64,000 nucleotides of DNA from Eustoma russellianum (Eukaryota; Streptophyta; Magnoliopsida; Gentianales; Gentianaceae): positions 23,121,242 through 23,185,241 of the forward strand of contig AP025047.1 of NCBI GenBank assembly GCA_036186865.1. The letters run 5' to 3'. Below, piece by piece: positions 1 to 11,769 of the stretch (the first letter of the stretch is position 1; each line of letters starts with the position of its first letter). The notes under the pieces were generated by a model. It ran no database searches. It had not been told where the DNA came from and worked only from the letters and a program-made list of their open reading frames with translations. The position numbers and the translations under genes are program-made.

Positions 1-1208
1 TTTTGAACAGAAACAGCCTCCTAGCCATTGCTATCCCTTTGGAATTTCCAAGTTGGCAACTTTTGCCAACTAGCTGCATTTTGGTTGGTTCATGTGGCAT
101 AATCATGTACACAAGCCACAACATGAATGGAACACCTTTGCCACATGTATGAGCATGTTTTTGAGGTATAAATAAGTGTACAAAATTAGACCCTAACGAT
201 AGCTTTTGCTGTCGTTGGGATATACTGGGTCAGGATGATGATGATGATGAAGTTGTGGTGAATTTTATTCCAAGAATGCCATCCAAATCCTCTGCAAAAA
301 TACAGATAAGAACCTCCAATAATATACACATAAATGTCTTCAAGAAGAAAATAGAATGTGATGTCGAAAATCGTCATATATTCCGTTGATGTCGATAACG
401 TCTTCAATTTCAAGAATACAACGTATAGTCGCATAATAATCTTCAAGAAAACCATATATAAGCTCCATAATAAAGATAATATCATACTCAAGAGTTGTCC
501 TCAAGTAAAAAGACCAAAATGCCTTTGGGGGTCAAATGACAAAAATACCCCTAAAGATAGAAAACTGCAAAAATTTCCTCGATGGCCGGAAATAAATACA
601 AGAACATCTTTGTAATGATAAAAATGCCATAAATATGTCCTTGAATTATTTTCTCTGTGTCATGTACTTATAAGAACTCAAAATACCACTTTTGCCCTTT
701 TTGTTAAGTTATAGAAACTTCTAAGGCATATTAGTCACAAGACATAATAATATTCATCAACTTCAAGTCTTAAAATCGCAATAATCATGTATGAAACATT
801 AAAAATATATATGCAAATGAAAGCAACTATTTCATCACATTTTAAAGAAATTTTTTAAAACCCTAGTGACATCGATATATCGATGTGTCTCTGTGCGAGA
901 AATCGATGTCTCACAGTGAGGTCATGTTTTTTGAATTTGTCTTGCGTCGATTGATTGATGTGAGAGACTTATGTACATTGATCTTGATGTGTCTCAGAGT
1001 AAGGTTTTATTTTCATCATGCCTTACGTGGATCGATCGAAGTCTTTCAATGTTAGTTTGGTGTCATTTTTCTCACTTGGTTAATATATTTCAACTCCTTA
1101 ACATTCATAATATCATGTGTGAAACTTTTATAACATCCCTTGGTATTATTTAAGTATTCAACACTTAAAATCATAATTTTGAAAATTATCCAAAGATATT
1201 TCTCAACA
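1..1208 (-). repeat. Family A LTR, 5' part, minus strand, cut by window edge
   Basis: Read on the minus strand, this matches the first part of the A LTRs at 9065 and 16991. It starts at the terminal TGTTGAG (complement ends at 1208), passes the ATCGATCGATG-rich cluster (about 860-1040), and continues past the segment with GTTGGCAA at the window start. No polypurine tract lies at 1209, so it is the outer end of a 5' LTR or of a solo LTR whose remainder lies left of the window. Confidence 0.85.
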
Positions 1209-1249
1209 TATGCATTAATATGTCGTGTTAAGATTAACATGGTAAATGT
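1209..1249. other. Host flank and left TSD of element D
   Basis: Forty-one bases separate the A LTR from element D. The last five, AATGT at 1245-1249, recur at 20746-20750 straight after D's 3' LTR, so they are the left copy of D's target-site duplication. Confidence 0.8.
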
Positions 1250-2365
1250 TGTTGGAGAAAATTGAAGAAACATGGGTTTGCCCAAATTACAAACTTGGTT
1301 AGCAACATACCTTGAGCTTAATATAATTAGTTTTTATTAATGATAAGTGAAAACTAATGAACCTTTAATTATCTATATAATGAGTAGATGATTTTAGGCT
1401 TTGGAATCATTCAATTACAATACTGAATAAATGAGAAATTGATGCTCAAAGCAGAAGTAAAATAAGTAGAAATTGGCAAAAGTGATGATATGGCCTCCTT
1501 AGGGAGAGACACACCATCACTTTGAGAAAATACCACATTGGACAAATAAATTTAGTTAGCCACCAAATATAGTGCAAGAATGGTCACTTTAGATATGCCC
1601 TAAGGGCATGAGAAGTTTTGACCGGAAAGAAGACCTGCAAGATTGCCACGTGCACGCGCTGCTACAGCTAGCCCGTCTGGTCAGACGGTTGATGCTCGAG
1701 TATGGGTCGCAGGTCGCGGGTCGGTTCCTATCTTTTTGCAAAAAATTATTTAAATATTTCTAGAAAAATAATTTGAAAATTGGTTACTTAACCGTAATTC
1801 AAACTAGAAGCGGTATTTGAAAATCAGTTAAGCGTAACCGTAGTTCCTATCTTTAAGTCACGCGGGTCGCGATCTAAGGGCTGTGATGAGCAGCCTGAGT
1901 GGTTATTTGATTCAACAGCTGCAGTTTAAACTGTAGCGGTTATCTTATCTAACGGTGGTAATCTAATCCAAAGGCTATAGTTAAACTTGCAATTAACTAT
2001 CCTAAATCAGTTTTCCTTATACATACCAGGCCAGAGCAGACCTCTGGATCATCGATTTTCTCCTCTCCTTCTCTACATACACCTTCTCTTTTGCTCTCTT
2101 CTCCTTCTACATTTTCTATCAAGTCCGAGAGAAGTCGGGACGCTCGAAAGTTTGTTGAGGTTCAAGTTTTAGTAGTGTCGCTCGACTGAACAGGTATCCG
2201 TTGTATCATAGGAGACGATTGCTAACGCCGGTAGGGCACACTATACCAGAGCAATAAGTTTTAAGAACAGAGCCTCAACTCGCCACGGGTTTGATCTACG
2301 GCTTACTGTTTTTACATGTGCACATACCACGACTGCGGTTTGGTGCAGGATTGTTGCATCTAATA
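1250..2365 (+). repeat. D 5' LTR
   Basis: 1116 bp, homologous along its length to 19636-20745. Shared landmarks are the GGAGAAAATTGAAGAAAC start, the block GGCCTCCTTAGGGAGAGACA near 1491, and the end GACTGCGGTTTG...TTGTTGCATCTAA. The terminal CA has decayed to TA. No clear tRNA-complementary primer-binding site is visible just after 2365. Confidence 0.9.
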
Positions 2366-2511
2366 ATCATAAGACTTATTCTATTCAATTCTATATTGTT
2401 TATTTTCTGTACGCAAAATAACGTTGTTACAATGCTTTGCAGGCTTTTTCTACTCATTCGTTTTACCGATATTGTTCTGATTTGTTCCCTTTCGACTGAA
2501 CAGAAACTGAA

Positions 2512-3345
2512 ATGGAGAATGAAAGCAAAAGCTCCGTTCATGGACAAAACAGTGCTGTTCCAGTGGCACCAAACGCTGGGGGTGCCTCTGACTATTCCTG
2601 CACCAGGGCCTGCTATGGCTCAAGCGAAAAAACTAGAGAAGTTCGCTGGGAGCTTCTTCAAGAGGTGGCATCGAGCACCCACCTGTGGTCTGAGTTGTTT
2701 AGACAATTCTATATATGGATTGTATTGTAATTACAAAACTGCAAATTCTTTGTGGCAGACTTTGGAGAAGAAATATTGCACGGAAGATGCCAGAACAAAG
2801 AAGTTCATTGTCGACGAATTCTCGGATTTTAAAATGTCAGATTCTCAAACTGTTGTTTCTCAGATTGAGGAACTACAAACGTTTGTAACTAAAATGGAAG
2901 AGGAGGGCATGCTGCTCAGTGAATCTTTCGTTGTGCCTGTGCTGATTGAGAAGCTACCTCTTTCGTGGAGGAAATTCAGAAGCTATCTCAAACACAAGAG
3001 AAATGAGATGACATTGGTAGATCTGATGGTTCGACTCCGCATAGAGGAGGATAAACGAAGATCTGAGAAAAAGCCACATGCAAGTTCTGATCAGGCCAAG
3101 GCCCATGTTGTAGAGGCCAAGAAAAAGAAAGGCCATCTCGGAGTGAACAACAAAGGCAAAGAAATAGCAAAGAATTCACGGAGAAATGCTACAACTGTGG
3201 CATTCAGGGGCATGTCAACAGTGAATGTCGCAAGCCAAAGAAGAAGCAGCCCAAGGTAAAGGCGATTCTCGTGGATGCCATGGACAATCTGAACCTGTGT
3301 GACGTGGTCTCAGAGTGCAATGCTGAGTAGAACATGCACAAGTGG
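2512..3345 (+). pseudogene. D gag (UBN2-type copia capsid) with zinc knuckle, broken
   Basis: The probable start is ATG 2512 (MENESKSS). After about 30 codons the reading shifts to the frame that runs to 3259. The long frame carries the copia gag signature: a KKYCTEDA-like stretch, then VVSQIEELQ, IEKLPLSWR and LRIEEDKR. The block between KRWH and the NSIYGLY region is much shorter than usual in such gags, suggesting an internal deletion. A second frameshift near 3180 moves the nucleocapsid to another frame: C-Y-N-C-G-I-Q-G-H-V-N-S-E-C at 3187-3225 is an intact CX2CX4HX4C knuckle that would bind the packaged RNA. Structural protein of the virus-like particle, non-functional here. Confidence 0.85.
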
Positions 3346-3785
3346 TGGCTGGATACTGGAGCCACAAGACATGTCTGCTCCAGTAGGGCGATGTTCTCGA
3401 AGCACCAGCCCAAAAACAACAAATAACTTTACATGGGGAGCTCTGCCTCATCAAAGATCAAAGGCGAGGGGAAGGTGATTCTAAAGCTGGCCTCAAGAAA
3501 GCACCTGACTCTGCAGAATGTGATGCACGTTCCCGACATCTGGAGGAATTTGGTTTCTGGGGGCTCTACTAGTCATGCATGGGTTTACACTAGTTTTATA
3601 GTCGAATAAAGTTATTCTTTCAAAGAATGGGATGTATTTGGGGAAGGGGTACTTGTCTGATAGGATGTTTAAATTAAACGTCATTACTATTGTACCTAAG
3701 AAATAATTGTCCTTAGAGGCTAATAATAATACTTCCTTTTCTGCTTACATACTTGAGTCTTCTTGTTTATGCATTTTGTTTAGGA
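3343..3785 (+). pseudogene. D aspartic protease, remnant
   Basis: WWLDTGATRHVC at 3343-3378 is the retropepsin active-site context, with the D-T-G triad at 3352-3360. It would cut the gag-pol polyprotein. The frame is interrupted soon after (stop near 3424), and further copia protease-like words such as LTLQNVMHVPD follow before more stops. The catalytic triplet survives, but no continuous protease domain does. Confidence 0.75.
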
Positions 3786-4388
3786 CGTAAATTACAAGGC
3801 AATACAACGAATGGTAAATCTTGACTTACTACCCAAATTGAATTTTGATAAAGGAAAATGCCGAATTTGTGTTGAATAAAAAATGGCAAAGGCGTCATTT
3901 CCTTCAATAGAAAGGAACACTGAACATTTGTATTTAATTCATACAGATGTGTGCCATTTAAATTTTGTGCAAATGAGAGGTGATAAAAAGTACATTAACA
4001 CTTTNNNNNNNNNNGACGATTGCACTAGATACTGTTATGTTTATTTGCTAAGTAGCAAAGATGAGGCCATTGATGCTTTCAAAGACTACAAAATGAATTT
4101 GAGAATCAACTAAGCAAACGAATTAAAGCAATTTGTAGTGATAGAGGTGGCGAATATGATACACCGTTTAATGAATTCTGTTCAGAACATGGCATTATTC
4201 ATCAAACGACTGCACCATATTCACCTCAATCGAATGGTATTGCTGAATGCAATAACTATACTCTAAAAGAGATTATGAATGCTGTGATGATAAGTTTGAG
4301 TTTACCTCAGAACTTGTAGGGGGAAGAAATCCTCTCAGCTAACATAATGTTGAATAGAATTCCATCTAAAAACACGGATGAAACCCCA
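3786..4388 (+). pseudogene. D integrase, remnant
   Basis: A CxxC zinc-site remnant (CRIC, about 3860) is followed by an in-frame stop and then the integrase core: HTDVC with the first catalytic Asp (about 3945), SDRGGEY with the second (about 4138) and NGIAECNN with the Glu (about 4235). The D-D-E residues are thus recognisable. The frame changes near 4110. A run of ten Ns (4005-4014) replaces the expected loop before DDCTRYCYVY. A stop interrupts LPQNL at about 4318. The segment ends at NTDETPY, where a foreign insert begins. Confidence 0.85.
4005..4014. other. Assembly gap (10 N)
   Basis: Ten consecutive Ns fall inside the D integrase remnant. The true gap length is unknown. Reading frames on either side cannot be joined safely. 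Confidence 0.99.
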
Positions 4389-4389
4389 T

Positions 4390-4585
4390 ACAACAACAAC
4401 AACAACATTACCCAATTGCCTTAGAGGCTCCCGCCTATGGCAGGATATGAGGGGCCAGATTTATGCAACCATACAAACTTTGGAAAGGCCATAAGCATAG
4501 CTACAAATACTTGTAAGTGTGGGGGTGTCTAGCAAAGGTTGCGGGGTACCTAAACTAAGACAAGTAAAAAATTGGGCCTAAATGA
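4390..4585 (+). mobile_element. Non-copia insert between D integrase and RT, SINE-like
   Basis: The D coding sequence stops after NTDETPY and resumes with RQKEGFDYFDTYSPV at 4596. The roughly 190 bp between starts with an (ACA)n run (4391-4406) followed by CCCAATTGCCTTAGAGGCTC and has no open frame. An ACA-repeat tail beside a short non-coding body recalls plant SINE ends, but no A/B box promoter pair was confirmed. The N-terminal part of RT is missing at the same place, so an insertion plus deletion is likely. Confidence 0.4.
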
Positions 4586-4595
4586 TTGACTGCAT

Positions 4596-6041
4596 CGACA
4601 GAAGGAAGGCTTTGACTATTTTGACACCTACTCACCAGTGAATAGAATTACTTCTATAAGGGTGCTAGTTGCTATTGCTGCAGTCTACAACTTAGAAATT
4701 CATCAGATGAATGTGAAGACTGCTGTTCTGAATGGTGAGTTGGAGAAAGAAATTCATATGGAACAACCCGTAAGGTTCATTGTTCCAGGGCATGAAAGAA
4801 AGTCTGTAGACTTGTTAAGTGCTTGTACGGACTTAAGAAAGCGCCTAAACAGCGGCACTTGAAATTTGATCAAGCGATGGTATCTAATGGTTTCAAGATC
4901 AACGAATGTGAGAAGTGTGTCTACATCAAGAACACACCAAATGCTTATGTAATAGTATGTCACTATGTAGACGACATGCGAATCATGGGCAATACTCACA
5001 ATATCATCTTGAATACAAAGAAGATGTTTACGAGAACTTCGATATGAAGGATATGGGAGGTGCTAACGTTATTATAGGAATTAAAATTTCTGGGGTAGCC
5101 AAAGGACTTGTGTTGTCACAAACTCACTATATTAAATCTGTTCTAAAATGATTCAATATGTTTGATGTGAAACTAGTAAAGACTCCACTAGACTTAAGTA
5201 TACACTTAAGAAAGAATCGAGGCGAGCAGTAGCTCAATTGGAGTACTACCAAATAATTGAAAGTCTGATGTATATAACAAACTATACAAGATCAGACTCA
5301 GCATGTTCACTAAACAAACTGAGCGGGTTTACCAGTAATCCAAGCGATGATCATTGGAAAGCTCTAAATAGAGTGATGCGATACTTGAAATATACAATGA
5401 ACCTTTGATTATATTACTTAAGATATCCAGCAGTATTAGGAGGCCATTGTGATTCCAACTGGGTATCTGATAGTAAAGATTCTAAATCCACCAATATATA
5501 TTTATTCACTGTTGTTGGTGGTACTGTGTCATGGAAATCTACAAAACATACGTGCGTTCTAATATGGAAGCTGAGTTTATAGCACTCGATAAAGTCAGGA
5601 AGAGGCTGAATGGCTTCGGAATTTCCTAGAAGATGTGACATGTGGCCTAAGCCAATTGCTCCTATCAGCATACACTGATATTTAGTCAGCTATAGGACGA
5701 GCTCAAAGCATCATCTACAATGGTAAGTCTTGACACATACGTCGGAGACACAATACCATTAAACATTTGATCATTAATGGCGTGATTTTCATTGATTATA
5801 TAAATCAAAGGAGAATCTTCAGGATCCACTCACAAAATATTTGCCAAGAGATTAAATGTCAAATTTGACAAACGAAATGGGACTAAAGCCTACCATGCAA
5901 GAACCTTTGTCACGGAAACCCAACCTTGTCGACTGGAGATCCCAGAATCTTGGTTCAATGGGACAACTAAGTTATGAAGTTTCATTTAGCACTTACTCAT
6001 TCTGTTACATAAAAGTGTTGCCTGCAAGAAGAGTAGGGTAA
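4596..6041 (+). pseudogene. D reverse transcriptase, RNase H and C-terminal tail, broken
   Basis: RT begins at RQKEGFDYFDTYSPV and carries VKTAVLNGELEKEI, YGLKKAPKQ and the catalytic box YVDD at 4964-4975. Frameshifts lie near 4810 and 5045 and stops near 5150 and 5408. The RNase H region (VLGGHCDSNWVSDSKDSKST, about 5435-5500) and a DPLTKYLPRD end near 5850 are visible. A tail with MGLKP and DWRSQNLGSMGQLS runs to 6041. It would copy the genomic RNA to DNA inside the particle; it is dead here because no frame runs through. Confidence 0.85.
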
Positions 6042-6164
6042 ACTGATGGCTTTTAATGTTTTCTATATCTTGATACATCAAGTGGAGTATGGCAGAATAC
6101 TCTCTATAGGAAACACATATGTAAGTGTTAAGTGGGGCCGCTTCTATGAGAGTTCTGTGAGGCA

Positions 6165-8841
6165 AGAATTGTTGAAAAAAAGTTTTTGAATGATTTACAA
6201 ATGCATGATTTAAATAGTACGAGTTTACGAAATGCATGACAAAATTATTATTTGACACGTTTTATGTGATATACATGCCTCATATGTTTATATATATTGT
6301 TGCCGTACTAACAAGCCATGAAGCTTAAAGCTTACATCATATGGCAAACATTTGTTGTCTTTTGAACTATTTTCAGGTGCCACAATTAATGAACTAAACT
6401 AGTTCATTAAGTAAAGTACTTAAGTTAATAAACTAACTAGTTCATTAAATGGAGACATATTTGGTGGAAGCTACATGGCAACAAATTTGGAAATGGAAAG
6501 TCTCCTCCCCATTTAGTCTTACATGCCTTATATATATCTATTCATATTTTTTTTAAAAAGACACAATGCACATATATTTCGACGTACTACCGACACGTTA
6601 CATATATCACAAACGTACGTCAACGTCACACCACTATATACACCTCATATTTATGAGTATATTCAGTTCTTATATCATATGATATAAGTCATGGTGATGG
6701 ACAAAATTATAACGACATGTTACAAGGTTATAAACCAAAAATTGTCGTATCGGGTGACTACCGAAACTTTACCGACGTGTCACGTACTTGCCATATAAAG
6801 ATGGCCAGCCCATATACTTCAAAAATAGCAAACATTTTCGTGGCTCACATGTTTAAATCAGCCACTAAATCGTTCCATGTTGGCACAAACAAATCACCCA
6901 CAATTTAGGCCAAATTTGTGGAGATTTCAAATTTAATTCTTTTAAGCACATGGGGCGCCTATACCATCAGCAATTAGAGCTGAGTATACACTTTATTTTA
7001 TTATTATTATTATGTGTGACATAAATATATGTCATGTGCATGAAGTTTGAATTTAATCGGAGAAAATTCGCGTAATCGACGAAAGTCGAAAATTCGGTTT
7101 TCTACGAACACAACACATGGAACGTTTTTTGGCATGAGATGTAACATGTAACTAGAAACTTTTTACATATTCAAGACATGTTAAAGTGTGTAGAAAATTC
7201 AAATTAGGGCTGATTGCAATTTACCATATATGCGTAAATATTGTGCATTAGTTGACAAAGCTTACTAAAGTGAAATTTCAGCACATGCCTAGCTATATCA
7301 CACGCCATTTGCAGCCATGATGGAGCCAAGGTGGAGTTTATTTGGCATCTCAATTGGTGGAGAATATGCCGCGTAAGCTTAGTGACATAAAAGAAGGCAC
7401 TACATATGGAAGGAATTCAAAACTACAACACATGCTGAAAATTTTCACCACATGTCATAAGTGGCGATTTTTGGTCCTTAATGCAACTTAATTTGCATCC
7501 CAAAATTTAAGGGATTGAAGGTTGGTAGTATGGCAATATTTTTGACTACTTTTTGGCTCATGTTTATGAGTTTTTTTTTCAGATGTTTATAGCACATTAA
7601 AGGATGCCAAGTTGGACTAATCATCAAGTGACAAGTAAGCAAGGTCAAGTCATCCTTCCAATCATAGTGTGCAAGTGAGCAAGATGATGGATCTACCAAG
7701 GCAATCTTCCAAGGGCATTAAAGATAATTTTCAAGAAAGGAAGAAGCCCTAGGGGCGGCCAAAGCTTGCATAAAAGAAGAGGAGTAGTGCAAACAAGGCT
7801 AAGACAACTCTCACATTTCTCTCAAGTGCAAAAGGATTCTTCTACTCTTTCCTTCTACTTTTCTTTCTTCTTTTCCTTCTCTCAAGGCCTATTGTTCATA
7901 TAATCAAAATATTGTATAGGATTTGAATATACGACCTACTCTCATTCATTGTTGTAAAAGGTTGATCAAGATGTGATCAAAACTTCATTCAATCGGTGGT
8001 GGTCTCCGTGATTTGTTTGCTTGATTCTATTGTTTGTAAAAGGGTGGAGTTAGTGTCTAACTCCAATAACCCTTGTGTTAAGGTGTTTTTGTTGTTATTG
8101 ATAACCGAGGAAGGTGTCCTCGAAGACTATAGTAGGTTGTGTAACTGAGCCTGTATAAAATTCTTGGTGTTCTTACTTTTCAGCAATTTAATTTCAGTTT
8201 CCAGGTTTTGCATCATTTTCGTTTGCAACAGTAAAATAGCAAAAGATTTTCAAAAATCCACAAATTTTCCAGAAATGACACATGTCCTAGATTTCATTTA
8301 GCACAAGTTTCACCTTATTCGGATAAGTATAAGTCAGTCAAACATTAATAGTTCTGAGACTAGTGCAATTGATTTTCAGACTTGCAAAGCTGAGAACATC
8401 AACATATTTGACATACTTTCCCCAAAGAAATTTTGAAAAACTATTTTCAATCCTTTAAATTACATATCTTATGGGCCATTCCACAAAATTTTCAGATCAT
8501 TTGGAGTTTTGTAAATTAATAGGAATAAATTTTGCATTTTGAAGAACACTTTCTGGCATATTTACACAATCTCAGTAAAAATGGTTTTTTCAAGGCCTTA
8601 TACTTTGTATTTTGATCTAGAAGTTTTATGAAACATAAATAACATCTGAAAGTACTTTGTCACCAAATTCATGATTTTTGGAGGTCTAGGACCTGGTCAT
8701 TCAATTAATCCCAAACAGGGTCTGAAACAGAAACTGTTTTCAGAAGTGAGTGTTTTTTGGTTCAAAAGTTTTTAAAACCAAATTTTCTGCATCCACTATT
8801 TAACCCCTCTTCTAGTGGTGGTATACAGGTCCTATAAGAAT
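6165..8841 (+). mobile_element. Solo LTR of family B (divergent), with TSD, inside D
   Basis: 6170-8836 (2667 bp) aligns along its length with the B LTR at 49591-52616. It starts TGTTGAAAAAAAG against TGTAGAGATAAGA and ends TCTAGTGGTG...CCTATA against TCTAGTGGTG...CCTACA. Shared blocks include GCCATGAAG...GCAAACATTTGTTGT near 6315, the TTATATCATATGATATAA palindrome near 6675 and TTCTTGGTG near 8162. It is flanked by AGAAT at 6165-6169 and 8837-8841. No internal domain lies between, so LTR-LTR recombination removed the body. D sequence continues straight on at both sides. Confidence 0.92.
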
Positions 8842-9064
8842 CTTCTAAAAAACTTTTTAAAACCCAAACTGTTCATGGCCAAAACAAACACAACCATGAG
8901 AACCAAAGTTTGTTAAAGGAAATGTTGTGTGAGTTCTGTTTGTAGCTTCACAATAAGGGAAGACTAGTTCAAGACATCAAGTCACTAATTAGCCGAGTGG
9001 ATCCGATAGTATATCACTAGCAAAGGTTCAAAGCCAAAGCTACCTCTTCTGATGCAATATTTTT
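8842..9064 (+). other. D 3' untranslated internal segment between two inserts
   Basis: Non-coding D sequence lying between the solo B LTR and element A. By position it is the post-pol region that continues to 19568-19635. No ORF or RNA gene is seen in it. Confidence 0.75.
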
Positions 9065-11679
9065 TGTTGAGAAATATGTTTGAATAATTTTCAAAGTCAT
9101 GATTTTTAAGTGGTAAAAGCATAAATGTAACACATGGTATTATATGTGATTAAAAGTTGAAAAAAGTTGACATCGATCTCTTAGGTTGTTGCACTTCGGT
9201 CGATCATTGTACTTCGATCCCTCACATCGATCGATCTATGTAAGGCAGAGAAAGTTCAAGACCGTACTGTGAGGACATCGATCTCTAAACCTGAGACACA
9301 TCTTCGATCGATGTATACATCGAACCCTCATTTCGATCGATCGATGTAGGTCAGAGACAAACTCTGAAACTTACCGCGAGACATCCATCCCTGAAGCTGA
9401 GGAACTTCGATCGATCGATGTCTAGGGTTTTTAAAAATATTTTCCTAAAGTGTGATAAAGTGTTTTTTTTCATTTTAACATATTTTATATATCTTCATTA
9501 TGTGATTATTATGTGATTTTGATAAATATAAATGTTTTGTGACAAATGTGCCTTGGAAGTTTCAATAACTTACCAAAAAGGGTAAAATTTGGTATTTTGA
9601 GTTTTGTAGGAACATGGTATGGTGGAAATACTTCAAGGACTTATTCTATCATATTTATCATGACCAAAGGTGTTATTATATTCATTTCTGACCATCAGGG
9701 TCATTTCTGGAGTTTTTCTTACACCAGGGGTATTTTGGTCATTTCACTCCTGATGGTATTCTTGGTATTTTCGCTCAAGGAATCTCTTGAGTATATTCAT
9801 ATCTTCATTCTGGAGTTGTGCTATGATTATTTTGAAGATTATATGGTGATTTTTATATTATTTCTCTCACATGATGATATTATTGACTATAGCGGGATAT
9901 GTGACGAGTTTGTTGATGTCACATTCTATTTCTTCTTGAAGACTCTCTTCTATATATTATTGGAGTATATTTATCATCATTTTAAAGAGAATTTAATGGT
10001 GTTTAAAGGTGTGGAAATGATCACAACATACAAGAAGAAATTATGGGAATTTTGGTGTTACATGTTGACATAGTCTTGTCAACTATCATTTGTGGATTTC
10101 TTCTTCAAAATCTGAGTTGATTATACATATATATATGTTAAAAAACGTCCACATGCAGTTGGAAATGATTTGTAATTCATTTTATAGCTTGGTGACAAGT
10201 GGACCAACCAAAAAGGAGCTGGTTGGCAAAATTGCCAACTTAGAATTTTCACTTTGAAACCAACGGCTAGTATGCTATTCTTGGAGAAGATTTTTGGTTT
10301 GAATTTGTGAAATCCCACATGCCTATTCTCAAGCCAAGGAGTTGAGGGGATATTTGAGGAATATGCCATTCTATCTTCTTCTTATTATCTTCATTTTGCA
10401 AGGATAATTAGGACATGCCAAGGTAGAAATTTCGGCCAACAATGTGTGTCCAAGGTGGACCAATCATTTTGCTTTATGTTTCCAAGTGTACAAGGTCAAC
10501 CAATGGAGTGAAGATACTTAAGCTTGATGATGAAGATGGTGACACATGTGCATTCTTGTATACAAGGCTCAACTCACACTATAAATAGGAGGCAATCGTG
10601 AAGAAGAAGAACTCACTTGAAGATGACTTGAAAGCATTTGTTTATTTGTCTAGCTATCTTCTTCTTGTCATTCTTGTTTCCATTCTTTGTAGCCAAGGTG
10701 TTCTTGTTGTATGTGTTGGAGAGCTACAAGCCTCTTGAGCTTCATTGTAAGATTGATTAGCTAATTCTATAAGGCTACATCAATAGTGGGGTAGAGGTGT
10801 TGCAACTAAGTGTTGCATAGAAGGTGTTCATCCAAGTCTTGAATAGGGTTGGTGTATAACCCAAGGATCAAGCTTGGTTCTTGTTCTAAGTTGATTCATA
10901 CCATAGTGAAATCCAAGAAAGGTGTTCTTTGAGACTGAGTAGGTCACATTGACGCGAACAAGGATAAATTTTCGGTGTTCTTGTCTTGCTTCTAAATTTC
11001 TGCATTCTGCCCGTTTTTCACTACAATTTTCACCACAATTTCCACACGTTTTGGAAAAATATCTAAACACTTTCCGAATTCATGATTTTTGGTTTATTTA
11101 TAATTCAGACTGTTAGCTTTCATTTGCATAAGAATCACTTTATTTGAGCAAGGTAAAGTTAGTCTTTCAGTCTTTGCAAGATAACTGCTCCAATCTGGCT
11201 TCAATCTGACCAGTTTTACGAAAACTTGAATTCTGTTTTAATCAAGAGTTGTTTAAGGTCAGGGCCTTTTGAAATCATAAACTAGACATTATAAAGAGTG
11301 TTTTGGCATAAATTTTTACCTTTTTGGTTTAGTATTCAAAGAGAAACACGTTTTTCAATTTCAGCAACATTATGTCCAATTCTGTCCAGATTGACCATCT
11401 GAATCTTTTTATTTGTTTGAAGAGCCAAACAATCTTAGTTTTGTCTAAGTTTTGGACATAGTCTTGTCAACACATTGAAGTTAAGTTCTAGAAATTTTCA
11501 TAATGCTTGGAGTTGTGTACAAGGATTTTTGAATTTTTCAAAAATAGGTTCTGAATCTGAGGTGGTCTCAGATTCTGTTTTTAAAGGGGATTTTTATCAA
11601 GGGTAGTAATGTAATTTCCGCTAACAACTATTCACTCCCCATCCTCTAGTGGTGTTTATTGCAGGTGCACGGTCCAACA
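9065..11679 (+). repeat. A 5' LTR
   Basis: 2615 bp, matching 16991-19567. Landmarks are an ATCGATCGATG cluster at 9170-9432, a TATA box at 10580, a 9-bp-arm hairpin GAATCTGAG/CTCAGATTC at 11553-11575, and terminal GGTCCAACA. An open frame at 9546-10073 lies wholly within the LTR and is not a gene: the same segment in the 3' LTR is broken by indels. Confidence 0.92.
10580..10585 (+). promoter_or_regulatory. TATA box of A 5' LTR
   Basis: CACTATAAATAGGAGGCAAT around 10576 is conserved at the same place in the 3' LTR (18476) and in the truncated LTR at 26293-28837 (27747). It is the probable core promoter, putting the RNA start about 30 bp downstream in an AAGAAGAA-rich leader. Confidence 0.7.
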
Positions 11680-11680
11680 A

Positions 11681-11692
11681 TTGTATCAGAGC
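11681..11692 (+). other. A primer-binding site
   Basis: TTGTATCAGAGC begins two bases after the 5' LTR. It is one mismatch from the usual TGGTATCAGAGC complement of the initiator-Met tRNA end that primes minus-strand synthesis. Confidence 0.8.
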
Positions 11693-11769
11693 GAGGTCTA
11701 CACCACTCAAAGAAGCAAGATTCAACACCGTACAAACAACACAAGGCCAAGAAACAATATTTCAAAGTA

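Noticed and set aside
2366..2511. Primer-binding site for element D
   Set aside because: The stretch after the 5' LTR does not contain TGGTATCAGAG or another tRNA end I could support; it may have decayed or been deleted.
9546..10073. 175-codon open frame inside the A 5' LTR
   Set aside because: The aligned segment of the 3' LTR (17480-18000) and of the truncated LTR (26560-27070) is broken by indels in this frame, and the composition is AT-rich with no domain. It is LTR sequence.
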